Source of the DNA: Cognatilysobacter tabacisoli | GTDB taxonomy: Bacteria > Pseudomonadota > Gammaproteobacteria > Xanthomonadales > Xanthomonadaceae | Reading direction: 5' to 3' | Length of the DNA: 64,000 nt | Assembly (NCBI RefSeq): GCF_003586305.1 | Contig: NZ_QXJI01000001.1 | Location: 124,001-188,000 of the forward strand | Shown: in pieces, positions 30,288 to 38,133 of the stretch | How positions within the stretch are numbered: the first letter of the stretch is position 1 | Layout of the letters: every line of letters starts with the position of its first letter | The notes under the pieces: generated by a model | What the model was told of the DNA's origin: nothing | The model's database searches: none | What the model saw: the letters and a program-made list of their open reading frames with translations, nothing else | Translations under genes and position numbers: made by a program

Positions 30288-31994
30288 ATGGACACTGCCC
30301 CCACCGGACTGGCGCGCACCGCGCAGATCCTCGGCTTCCTGCTGCGCTATCGCGACGCCGGCATCTTCACCGGACTGGACCTGTCGGCCGTCGATGCCGC
30401 CAACGCCGCCGAGGTGCAGGGCGCGGCACCGGTCACTCCGGACGGCCGCCCGGACGTCTTCGTCGACGAACTCGAAGCGCTGGGCCCGACCTTCATCAAG
30501 ATCGGGCAGGCGCTTTCGACGCGCCCCGACATGGTGCCGCCGCCGTATCTCGCCGCGCTCGAGCGCATGCAGGACGACTGCGAACCGGTTGCCTTCGACG
30601 TGATCCGCGACTCGATCGAGGCGCAGCTCGGCGTGCGGCTCAACAAGGTGTTCGACACCTTCGACGAAACCCCGCTGGCTGCCGCGTCGCTGGCGCAGGT
30701 GCATCGCGCCACCCTCCGCGATGGGCGCGCCGTGGCGGTGAAGGTGCAGCGCCCCGGCGTAACGGAGGTCGTGACGGCCGACCTCGACGCACTCGATTCG
30801 CTGGCCGCGAAGGCCGACCGCTTCACCGACCTAGGACGACGGCTGCACTTCGTCGACTGGGTGCAGGAGCTGCGCAAGACGCTGATGGACGAGCTCGACT
30901 ACCGCGGCGAAGCGGAGAACCTCGAGCGCTTCGCCCGCCACTTCGCCGAGTACCCCGAGATCGTCGTGCCGCAGCCGGTGTGGGATTACGTCCGGCCGCA
31001 GCTGCTGGTGATGGAGCTGGTCGCCGGCACCAAGGCCACTGACATCAGCGGCCTGCGTCGCACCGAACAGTCGCTGTCGCACCTGGCGACCGCGGTCATG
31101 CGCGCGTACCTGGACCAGGTGTTCGTGCACGGCGAGATCCACGCCGACCCGCACCCGGGGAACCTGCTGGTCACCGACGACGGCCGCATTGCGCTGCTCG
31201 ACCTGGGCATGGTCGCGCACGTGCCGCCGCGCCTGCGCGGACGGCTGCTGAAGCTGCTGTTCGCCGCGGTCGACGGCCGCGGCGAGGAGGTCGCGCAGGA
31301 GTGCATGGCCATCGGCACGCGGCTGGAGGACTTCGACGAGGAGCGCTTCGTCCGCGAAGTCGGCCAGCGCGTCGCACGCTACGCCGCGCACGGCGGCGGG
31401 GGCGGCACCACGTCGCCCGGCGAGGGCCGGCTCGTGCTCGACCTGACCCGGCTGGGCACCGCCTGCGGCCTGCGCACGCCGCCGGAGCTGAGCCTGCTCG
31501 GCAAGACCCTGCTGAACCTCGAGGCCGTCAGCCACGCGCTCGACCCGGACCTCGACGTCAAGGACGTGGTCGAGGACCACCTCGAGAGCGTGATGCGCGC
31601 GCGGCTGAAGAAGTCGTTCTCCGCTGCGAATCTGGCCAGCGAAGCGATGGAAGTGCAGTCGCTGCTGCGCGAGGCGCCCGGTCGCGTCTCCAGCATCCTC
31701 GCGCTGCTGTCGGAAAACCGCCTGCAGGTGCGCCTGACCGGACTGGAGGAATCGCGCCTGCTCGAGAACCTGCAGAAGATCGCCAACCGGATCAGCGCCG
31801 GTGTCATCACCGCGGCGCTGATCCTCGCGTCGGCGATGCTGATGCGCGTCGAGGCCGGCCCGCGCGTGTTCGGTTACCCGGCGCTTGCGTTCGGCCTGTT
31901 GGTGGTCGCGGTGATGCTTGGCCTGGCCATCGTCGTCAGCGCCCTGCGTCGCGACCGCACCGCGCAGCCGGTCGAGACGCACGGGCCGCGCTAG
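30288..31994 (+). CDS. ABC1/UbiB family atypical kinase
   Basis: A 568-residue protein-kinase-like membrane protein. The family KxGQ motif is in TFIKIGQALSTRPDMVPPPY; the nucleotide-binding Ala-rich loop AAASLAQVHRA, the catalytic HADPHPGNLLV and the metal-binding LLDLGMV follow; two C-terminal hydrophobic helices (about 503-552) anchor it. UbiB-type proteins are ATPases that support ubiquinone synthesis. This copy is away from the ubiE/ubiJ genes normally found next to true ubiB, so it may be a paralogue with another lipid-related role. ATG 30288 follows GAGCTGACC. Confidence 0.9.
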   Translation: MDTAPTGLARTAQILGFLLRYRDAGIFTGLDLSAVDAANAAEVQGAAPVTPDGRPDVFVDELEALGPTFIKIGQALSTRPDMVPPPYLAALERMQDDCEPVAFDVIRDSIEAQLGVRLNKVFDTFDETPLAAASLAQVHRATLRDGRAVAVKVQRPGVTEVVTADLDALDSLAAKADRFTDLGRRLHFVDWVQELRKTLMDELDYRGEAENLERFARHFAEYPEIVVPQPVWDYVRPQLLVMELVAGTKATDISGLRRTEQSLSHLATAVMRAYLDQVFVHGEIHADPHPGNLLVTDDGRIALLDLGMVAHVPPRLRGRLLKLLFAAVDGRGEEVAQECMAIGTRLEDFDEERFVREVGQRVARYAAHGGGGGTTSPGEGRLVLDLTRLGTACGLRTPPELSLLGKTLLNLEAVSHALDPDLDVKDVVEDHLESVMRARLKKSFSAANLASEAMEVQSLLREAPGRVSSILALLSENRLQVRLTGLEESRLLENLQKIANRISAGVITAALILASAMLMRVEAGPRVFGYPALAFGLLVVAVMLGLAIVVSALRRDRTAQPVETHGPR

Positions 31995-32021
31995 GCGCGC
32001 AACGGCGACGGCCGCGACGGG

Positions 32022-32050
32022 TTGATGCCCCCGCGCGCCGGGGCTAGGCT
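32022..32050 (+). promoter_or_regulatory. Candidate sigma-70-type promoter of the effector/immunity island
   Basis: TTGATG (32022-32027), a 17-bp spacer and TAGGCT (32045-32050), 46 bp before the first lipoprotein gene. This is the best-formed -35/-10 pair seen on the + strand of the window. Confidence 0.45.
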
Positions 32051-32095
32051 GTCGCTGCGGCCACGGAGGCCGCGGGCGTGGACAAGGAGCAGGTC

Positions 32096-32878
32096 ATGCG
32101 CGATGTCGTCCGCAGCAATTTCCCTAATCGCCGCGCCACGGGTGCGGTCGCGTCGGTGCGCGCCGCGCCGGCGCGTCTTCGGTCGGCTGGCCCGCGCAGC
32201 GCGCGGGCATCGGTCGTGGCGGCCCTGGTCGCGACCGCGCTGCTGGTCGGTTGCGCCGAGTCCGCGCCTGCGCCTGCAGCGGCCGGCCAATCGGCCGCGA
32301 CCGTGCAACCCCTCTCGGCGGCGGCCCCGGCCCCCGCGGCCCCCGGATCGGAGTTTTCGATGAGCGACATGGTGGACGCAGCATCCAGGCGCATGGCGTC
32401 GACCGGTCTTGAGCCCGTCGTGGTCCGGGTGGCCGCGGACGATCCCGCCGTTGCGGCGGCGGTCGGCTACCGGCCGGGCGGGCCGGACGCGCCCCCCGAA
32501 TGCGCGCTGATGGTGTTCGCCGCCAACGGCGGGACGCTGGCCATGGTCGAAAGCAGCGCACAGCTGGTCGACTGCAGCGCGCACCCGACGGCCGAGGGCA
32601 TGGCCGAGGCGATCGAGCTGGACGTGCAGGCCCAGCGCATCGCGCTGTTCTACCAGGGCGACAAGCGCAACGCGCGCTTCGAGTTCGTCCGGCGCGCAGA
32701 CGGTCGCTGGGCGGTCGCCGCGGCGCGCTTCACGTCGCCTGAGTACGACGCCGACGCCGACGAGATGCGCGTGTTCACCGACTCGGTCGCGTATGCCGCC
32801 GACGGCAGGCAGCTCCTCGTGTCCGACTACCGCTATGCCGTGATCGAGCCCGACCTCCAGCGGAAGGAAGTCGAATAG
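32096..32878 (+). CDS. Periplasmic lipoprotein, candidate immunity protein (X-Tfi) for the GH19 effector
   Basis: A 260-residue lipoprotein: a long basic n-region, a hydrophobic core and the lipobox LLVGC with Cys53, then a Pro/Ala linker and a globular domain holding two cysteines (PPECALMVF and LVDCSAH) that could form a disulfide. No catalytic motif is seen. It ends 33 bp before the GH19 effector, the same spacing as in the second pair, so it is the expected immunity lipoprotein. In Xanthomonas citri the GH19 effector XAC2609 is likewise preceded by an immunity lipoprotein, XAC2610; homology to that protein could not be established. ATG 32096 follows AAGGAGC. Confidence 0.75.
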   Translation: MRDVVRSNFPNRRATGAVASVRAAPARLRSAGPRSARASVVAALVATALLVGCAESAPAPAAAGQSAATVQPLSAAAPAPAAPGSEFSMSDMVDAASRRMASTGLEPVVVRVAADDPAVAAAVGYRPGGPDAPPECALMVFAANGGTLAMVESSAQLVDCSAHPTAEGMAEAIELDVQAQRIALFYQGDKRNARFEFVRRADGRWAVAAARFTSPEYDADADEMRVFTDSVAYAADGRQLLVSDYRYAVIEPDLQRKEVE

Positions 32879-32911
32879 CGCGAGCACCCTCCATCATTCC
32901 AGGGACTGGAC

Positions 32912-34222
32912 ATGGCCGCATCGAACTACTCGTTGAACCGCTCGTCGGCGCTGCTGCTTCAGACCGCGATCGAGGCCGGGATCACCTCGCCGGCCGAACT
33001 GGCCAACCTGATGGGCAACGCGCACGTCGAAACCGCCGGGTTCTCGACGATGCACGAGAGCTTCCGCTACCGCTCCGCCGACCGGCTCATCAGTGCCGTC
33101 AGCTCAGCCGACGAGCGATTCACCCGCGCGCAGATCGAAGCGGCCGTCGCAAGCGGCGAACCCCGGCGCATCGCGACGATCATGTACGAAAACCGCCGCG
33201 ACCTCGGCAATACCGAGCCAGGGGACGGATGGCGCTTCCACGGTCGCGGCTACCTGCAGTACACCGGCCGCCACAACTACGCGGAGTACGGCCGCAGGTT
33301 CGGGGTCGACCTCGAAGGGCAACCCGAGCTCGCGGCCGAGCCGCGCATGGCGGCCCACCTCGCCGTCGCCTACTGGCAGGACAAGATCCCCGAGTCGCAG
33401 CGCGAGGACGTGCGTACCGCCGCCCGTCGGATCAACGGAGGCGAGAACGGCATGGCGCAGCGCGTCGCCGCGTCGGCCCGTTGGTCTCAGGTGATCACCG
33501 GCGACCTGGTCGCGCGCGTGCGTGACGGACGGCTGGGCGTCGAGGAGCTCGTCGGAATCGGCGCGGCATCACGGGATGAGCTTGCATCCCGGACCGCGCC
33601 GAGGGCACCTGACGCGACTGCGGCGCAGGTCCGCACCGCACAGGCCGCCCTCAATGCACTCGGCTACCGCGACGCCGGTGGGCGTGCGCTGGTCGTCGAC
33701 GGCGACCTCGGTGCGCGCACCCGCCACGCGCTCGAGGCGTTCCAGCGGGACACCGGCACTGGCGCGGATGGACGCATCGGCGCGGAAACGCTCGCTGCCC
33801 TGCAGCGCGCCCAACAGGCGCCGCTGCTGTCGAACCCGACGCATCCCGACCACGCGCTGTACCGGCAGGCGCTGCGAGGCATCGAGCAGTTGCCCGCGGA
33901 CACGTTCCGCAGCGACGTCGAGCGCCGCAACGCCGCGGCGACGCTGGTGTTCGAAGCGCGGGTCAGCGGCGCAACGCGCATCGACCACGTGGTGCTCAGC
34001 CCGCGCGCAGACGGCTTGTTCGCGGTGCAGGGCGCGCTCGGCGACCCCGCGCACCTGCGCGTCTACGCCGATCGCGCGCAGGCCGCGGCCCAGCCCATCG
34101 AACGCAGCACCGCGCTGCTGCGCGACGAATCGCAGCGTCGCCTGGCCGCCGTCGACGCCGCGGAGATGGGTGCGCGTCAACCGGTGGGCGATCCAAGTCG
34201 AACGCCTCAGGCGCCGTGGTGA
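32912..34222 (+). CDS. X-type T4SS effector (X-Tfe): GH19 muramidase/chitinase-like + PG-binding + XVIPCD
   Basis: A 436-residue toxin without signal peptide. Residues about 14-200 form a GH19 endolysin-like domain: E40 in HVETAGF and E49 in HESFRY are the likely catalytic pair, followed by FHGRGYLQYTGRHNYAEYG and INGGENG. A PG_binding_1 domain spans about 235-298 (VDGDLGARTRHALEAFQR). Residues 304-408 are the XVIPCD secretion signal: RIDHVVLS, FAVQGALGDPAH and QPIERS. Architecture equals that of X. citri XAC2609, which is injected into competing bacteria and cuts their cell wall. ATG 32912 follows CCAGGGACTGGAC. Lytic activity is inferred. Confidence 0.9.
   Translation: MAASNYSLNRSSALLLQTAIEAGITSPAELANLMGNAHVETAGFSTMHESFRYRSADRLISAVSSADERFTRAQIEAAVASGEPRRIATIMYENRRDLGNTEPGDGWRFHGRGYLQYTGRHNYAEYGRRFGVDLEGQPELAAEPRMAAHLAVAYWQDKIPESQREDVRTAARRINGGENGMAQRVAASARWSQVITGDLVARVRDGRLGVEELVGIGAASRDELASRTAPRAPDATAAQVRTAQAALNALGYRDAGGRALVVDGDLGARTRHALEAFQRDTGTGADGRIGAETLAALQRAQQAPLLSNPTHPDHALYRQALRGIEQLPADTFRSDVERRNAAATLVFEARVSGATRIDHVVLSPRADGLFAVQGALGDPAHLRVYADRAQAAAQPIERSTALLRDESQRRLAAVDAAEMGARQPVGDPSRTPQAPW
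33821..34135 (+). repeat. 315-bp direct repeat encoding XVIPCD, copy 1
   Basis: Starts CCGCTGCTGTCGAACCC and ends CGCGACGAATCGCAG. The matching copy at 35786-36100 has exactly the same length. My hand alignment of the two 105-residue translations shows 12 differences. Confidence 0.9.
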
Positions 34223-34312
34223 GCAACGACCCAACCTTCGGTCAGCCACTGTTCGACGCGGTGACTTGGCCATTTTTTGATCCACACGATTTCCGACCAA
34301 GGATTCCAGAAG

Positions 34313-34858
34313 ATGATCCGTACATCCGCCCTCTGCAGCTCGCTCTTGTTACTGCTCTGTGCCTGCTCCGCGTCCAACGGCGATGCCGCAGTCCAGCCGC
34401 CAACCTCACAGCCCCCTGCAGTAGCGTCGGGTCACGAATCGGCCGTGGCGTCGGCGAGTGCGCCCGTCCCATCGCCTGAGAGTCCGGCCAACCAAGATGG
34501 AGAAACCTCGATGGAAGCGAATAATCGTGATGCGGCGGTACTGCGGCCCGACTACCAAGCGTGCATCGCCGCGTCGGGCGGGGTGACGCCGGTCATGCAG
34601 GACTGTATTGAGGCCGAAGCCGAATTTCAGGCAGGCCGGCTTGCGTCGGTGTACGCCAAGCTGCTGGCCTTGCTGTCGGCCGGCAATCGGGCGGCCCTGG
34701 AAAGCGAGCAGTCTGCGTGGATGCGTGAGAAGGACGCGGCCTGTGCGTGGAATGCGGACGAAGAGGGCCAGGGTCAGCGACTTGAAGGAAATGAGTGCGC
34801 ATTGCAGATGACTGCCTCGCGCGCCGACACGCTGGAGAAGCGATTGCAGTCTCCGTAA
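34313..34858 (+). CDS. LprI-like (DUF1311) lipoprotein, candidate immunity protein for the second effector
   Basis: A 181-residue lipoprotein: short basic n-region, hydrophobic core LLLLLCAC with the lipidated Cys, a Ser/Pro/Ala-rich linker to about 85, then a helical domain with CIAASGG, MQDCIEAEAEFQ, ESEQSAWMREKDAACAW and ECALQMTASRADTLEKRL. The latter is the LprI/DUF1311 pattern of periplasmic lysozyme inhibitors. It ends 33 bp before the lysozyme-like effector. ATG 34313 follows AAGGATTCCAGAAG. Codon use is somewhat more AT-rich than in flanking genes, as in acquired genes. Confidence 0.85.
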   Translation: MIRTSALCSSLLLLLCACSASNGDAAVQPPTSQPPAVASGHESAVASASAPVPSPESPANQDGETSMEANNRDAAVLRPDYQACIAASGGVTPVMQDCIEAEAEFQAGRLASVYAKLLALLSAGNRAALESEQSAWMREKDAACAWNADEEGQGQRLEGNECALQMTASRADTLEKRLQSP

Positions 34859-34891
34859 CAAGACCTCCAACGCAGAAGGGAGCATAGGGAT

Positions 34892-36190
34892 ATGCAGAGC
34901 ACGGAATGGCGCCTTGGTCAGACCTCGGAGCGCTACGAAACGGGCGGCCGCGGCGCCGGTACGATCTCGACCGGTCGGGGCGACAACGGCGGTGCGTCGT
35001 ACGGCACGTACCAGCTGTCGTCGCGCATGGGGACGCTTGCCGAGTACCTGGCGGAATCGTCATACGGCGATCAATTCCGCGGACTGACACCGGTGACACC
35101 GGCGTTCGATCGACGGTGGCGTGAACTCGCCGCAGCCGATCCGGGTTTTGCCCGCGACCAGCACGAGTTCATCAAGCGATCCCACTACGACGTGCAGCAC
35201 GAGCGATTGCGCGCAGCGGGCCTCGATCTGAGCGAACGTGGGCCCGCCGTGCAGGACGCCGTGTGGAGCACCTCAGTGCAGTTCCGCAACTTGACGCCGC
35301 GGATCGTGTCCAGAGGCCTAGAAGAGCGCTTCGGCGCCGGCTACCGCCTCGACGACCTGTCCGACCGGCAGATCGTCGAAGCAATCCAGGACTACAAGAT
35401 CGCGCACAACCAGCAGTTGTTCAGCCGGTCCCCGACGCTGTGGCCCGGACTGTTGGACCGCGCCCGCAGCGAGCGGGAGGCCCTGATCGAGCTTGCATCG
35501 CCGGATCGTGCTCGCGAGGTCGGCGCGACGCCGGAAGCCGAGGCGCGCGGACCGGCGGGCAGGACGTTGGAAATGGGTGATCACGGGGCGCGGGTTCGCA
35601 CAGTGCAGGAGTACCTGGTGCGGCTCGGCTACGGCGACGCCGACGGCCGCGAGGTGGTGGTCGACGGGGACTTCGGTCGACGCACGCAGCAGGCGGTCGA
35701 GCGCTTCCAGCGCGACAGCGGGCGCGATGTCGACGGCATCGTCGGCCCGCGCACTCTGGCTGCGCTGGAGCGCGGCGAACAGCAGCCGCTGCTGTCGAAC
35801 CCCGCGCACCCGGACCACGGCCTGTACCGGCAGGCGCTGCGGGGAATCGAGCAGCTGCCGGCGGGCACGTTCCGCAGCGACGTCGAGCGCAGCAACGCCG
35901 CGGCGACGCTGGCGTTCGAAGCGCGCATCAGCGGCGCGTCGCGCATCGACCACGTGGTGCTGGGCCAGCGCGGCGACGGCTTGTTCGCGGTGCAGGGCGC
36001 GCTCGGGGATCCGGCGCACCTGCGCGTATATGCCGACCGCATCCAGGCCGCGGGCCAGCCGATCGAACGCAGCACTGCACTGCTGCGCGACGAATCGCAG
36101 ATCGGGCGGGCCGGCATCGACCCCGGCCCGGTCGTGACGCGCGCGCCCACCGTCGACCCCAGTGGCGCCCCGAGCGGCATGCGGCTCTGA
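34892..36190 (+). CDS. X-type T4SS effector (X-Tfe): lysozyme-like domain + PG-binding + XVIPCD
   Basis: A 432-residue toxin without signal peptide. The N-terminal domain (about 1-200) begins RYETGGRGAGTISTGRGDNG and SYGTYQLSS, a pattern seen in VgrG-related and phage-type lysozyme-like proteins, with E16 as the likely catalytic acid. PG_binding_1 spans about 225-293 (VDGDFGRRTQQAVERFQRD). The XVIPCD is residues 299-403 (RIDHVVLG, FAVQGALGDPAH, QPIERS). Expected to be delivered by the Xanthomonadales T4SS into rivals and to attack peptidoglycan. ATG 34892 follows AGGGA. Paired with the LprI-like lipoprotein just upstream. Confidence 0.87.
   Translation: MQSTEWRLGQTSERYETGGRGAGTISTGRGDNGGASYGTYQLSSRMGTLAEYLAESSYGDQFRGLTPVTPAFDRRWRELAAADPGFARDQHEFIKRSHYDVQHERLRAAGLDLSERGPAVQDAVWSTSVQFRNLTPRIVSRGLEERFGAGYRLDDLSDRQIVEAIQDYKIAHNQQLFSRSPTLWPGLLDRARSEREALIELASPDRAREVGATPEAEARGPAGRTLEMGDHGARVRTVQEYLVRLGYGDADGREVVVDGDFGRRTQQAVERFQRDSGRDVDGIVGPRTLAALERGEQQPLLSNPAHPDHGLYRQALRGIEQLPAGTFRSDVERSNAAATLAFEARISGASRIDHVVLGQRGDGLFAVQGALGDPAHLRVYADRIQAAGQPIERSTALLRDESQIGRAGIDPGPVVTRAPTVDPSGAPSGMRL
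35786..36100 (+). repeat. 315-bp direct repeat encoding XVIPCD, copy 2
   Basis: Second copy of the repeat at 33821-34135, colinear over its whole length. The preceding PG-binding regions of the two genes are related but far more divergent, so similarity rises sharply at the repeat boundary. Confidence 0.9.
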
Positions 36191-36218
36191 CGGAAGCGGC
36201 GCCCCGCCGTACGCGCAA

Positions 36219-36245
36219 AGAGGGCCCCGCCCGCCGGGGCCCTCT
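36219..36245 (+). terminator. Terminator-like hairpin at the end of the effector island
   Basis: Perfect 11-pair stem AGAGGGCCCCG/CGGGGCCCTCT with a five-base loop, 29 bp after the second effector. No T-run on the + strand; AAA precedes it, so it is better shaped for the - strand. Confidence 0.6.
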
Positions 36246-36539
36246 ACGCTTCACGGCGTGGTGCGCCAGGCCAGCGGTGGGTCTCAGCGCGGAGCGCCGA
36301 GGGGCGGACATTCGCGCCTGCCGCGCCATGACGTCCGTGGACCTCGCGCGTACGGGGACGCCGGTGGTGTCCCTCGACGCATGCATGCATCCCTCGCTGC
36401 GAGGGCGTGCTCGCGACCCGGCCTGCGTCGTCCAGCGCGGGAACCGATACGGATTCACCCGACGCATATCCGGGCGCGGCTACGGTCTGCACACCGACGG
36501 CCCCGGCGGTCGTCCGCTCGATCCAGACGCGGAGGCGGC
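36246..36539. other. Gene-free stretch before xthA
   Basis: No convincing gene on either strand: the open frames here lack ribosome sites and family patterns. CATGCATGCATCCC near 36380 is a short CATG run, and CCTCGCTGCGAGG (36392-36404) can form a small hairpin. A TACGGT -10-like hexamer at 36481-36486 may serve xthA. Confidence 0.5.
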
Positions 36540-37376
36540 GTGGCGCGTGCGAAGACACTCAAGCTGGCGACGTTCAACGTCAACGGCATCGGCACGCGGC
36601 TGGCGCACCTGCTGGCCTGGCTCGAGAAGGAGCAGCCGGACGTCGTCGCGCTGCAGGAGCTCAAGGCCGTGGACGCGGCGTTTCCGGTCGCGGAACTCGA
36701 GGCGGCCGGCTACGGCGCGATCTGGCACGGACAGCGGTCGTGGAACGGCGTGGCGCTCCTGGCGCGCGACGCGATGCCGGTCGAAAGCCGGCGCGGGCTG
36801 CCCGGCGACGCGAAGGACGACCAGAGCCGCTACCTCGAGGCGGTCGTCCACAATCTCGTCGTCGGCTGCCTGTACCTGCCCAACGGCAACCCGCAGCCGG
36901 GTCCCAAGTTCGACTACAAGCTCGCGTGGATGGAGCGCCTGATCCGGCATGCGCGCACGCTGGTCGACCTGCCGCACCCGGCGGTGCTGCTGGGCGACTT
37001 CAACGTGATTCCGACCGACCTGGACGTCTACGACCCGAAGGCGTGGCGCAAGGACGCGCTGATCCAGCCGGAAGTGCGCGCGGCGTTCGAGCGGTTGCTG
37101 GCGCAGGGCTGGACCGACGCGCTGCGGCACGTTGCCGGGGACGCGGTGGTCTACACGTTCTGGGACTACTTCCGCCAGCACGCGGAGCGCGACCGCGGGC
37201 TGCGCATCGACCACCTGCTGCTGAACCCGGTGCTGGCGACGGGCCTCAAGGACGCCGGCGTCGATCGCTGGGTGCGACTGCAGGACAAGGCCAGCGACCA
37301 CGCGCCGACGTGGGCCACGGTTCGCGTGCCGGCGGCGCCGGCGCGTCCGGTGCGTTCGACACGATCGAAGAGTTGA
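36540..37376 (+). CDS. xthA: Exodeoxyribonuclease III (AP endonuclease, Xth family)
   Basis: Base-excision repair enzyme that cuts abasic sites and removes 3' blocking groups. The 278-residue protein shows the EEP-family residues: LATFNVNGI, ALQELKAVD with the metal-binding Glu, YLPNGNP with the catalytic Tyr region, LLGDFNVIPTDLDVYDP, RIDHLLLNP and the final SDHAPTWA. The start is GTG 36540 with GGAGG just upstream; the in-frame extension to 36162 overlaps the second effector and is rejected. Basic tail of about 15 residues at the C-terminus. Confidence 0.94.
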   Translation: MARAKTLKLATFNVNGIGTRLAHLLAWLEKEQPDVVALQELKAVDAAFPVAELEAAGYGAIWHGQRSWNGVALLARDAMPVESRRGLPGDAKDDQSRYLEAVVHNLVVGCLYLPNGNPQPGPKFDYKLAWMERLIRHARTLVDLPHPAVLLGDFNVIPTDLDVYDPKAWRKDALIQPEVRAAFERLLAQGWTDALRHVAGDAVVYTFWDYFRQHAERDRGLRIDHLLLNPVLATGLKDAGVDRWVRLQDKASDHAPTWATVRVPAAPARPVRSTRSKS

Positions 37377-37493
37377 GGCGCTGCGAAGCGATTCGCCGGC
37401 GGCGCCAGGGCCTTTCGTCGTCGTGATCCGACCTTGGCTGGCGAACGTGCGGCGCGCGCAGCGGGTGCCGCGCCGCCGGCCGACGCCGGTGGG

Positions 37494-38048
37494 TCACCAG
37501 ACCAGGTCGTCGGGCACCTGGAACTGCGCGTAGTACGCATCGTCGTCCGACGTCGGCGCGGCCGGCTCCGTGCCGGCCGCCTGGCCGTGGTCGAGCACGA
37601 TCATCGTCGCGTCGCGCTCGCGCACCTTGTCGCCGGCGGCGCGTGGCAGCAGCTCGTAGCGGTCGCCATGCCGCGCGATCACGAGCGCGCCGCCGGCCAG
37701 CAGCTTGCGCTGGGCGTCGTCGACCAGCAGCGTTCGGATCGCGCCGTCGGCGGTGAAGCGGTACTCGCTCGCGCCGGTGCGCGGCACCTTCTTGTCGTCG
37801 ATGATCTGGCGCGCCTGCGCGCGCAGTTCGGCGGTGCGGGCCTGGGCCTTGCGCTCGGCGGCCAGCGCACGGTCGCGCTCGGCCTTCTCGGCGCGGGCAC
37901 GCTCGACGTCGCGGGCCAACTCGTCCGGCTTGGACGGCCCCTTCGCGTGCAGGGCCTTGTTCTGTTCGCGCGCCGCGTCGGCGACCTGGGACTTCTTGAC
38001 CAGTCCGGCCTTCAGCAGCTGCGCCTGGAGTGGAGTGGGCTTGGCCAT
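37494..38048 (-). CDS. DUF2058 family protein
   Basis: A 184-residue soluble protein. It begins MAKPTPLQAQLLKAGLVKKS, has a long Arg/Glu/Ala coiled stretch (about 45-85) and a C-terminal beta-rich part EYRFTADGAIRTLLVDD; this is the DUF2058 (YaiL) architecture. YaiL has been linked to nucleoprotein and polysome fractions, but the function is not settled. Divergent from the YgjP-like gene 85 bp away. Confidence 0.9.
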   Translation of the reverse strand: MAKPTPLQAQLLKAGLVKKSQVADAAREQNKALHAKGPSKPDELARDVERARAEKAERDRALAAERKAQARTAELRAQARQIIDDKKVPRTGASEYRFTADGAIRTLLVDDAQRKLLAGGALVIARHGDRYELLPRAAGDKVRERDATMIVLDHGQAAGTEPAAPTSDDDAYYAQFQVPDDLVW

Positions 38049-38133
38049 GGCTCGGGTTCGCGGAAAGGCTTAGCGGGTGGCCATCATACTGGGCACCCGC
38101 CGAGCCGCCCTTCGCCCACGCCGACGCCCGTCG

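Noticed and set aside
30288-31994. Assignment as ubiB proper
   Set aside because: The family is clear, but ubiE and ubiJ are absent and the context is unrelated, so only the ABC1/UbiB family name is given.
32912-36190. Prophage lysis module
   Set aside because: GH19 and lysozyme-like domains also occur in phages, but no holin, spanin or structural phage genes are near and both proteins end in an XVIPCD.
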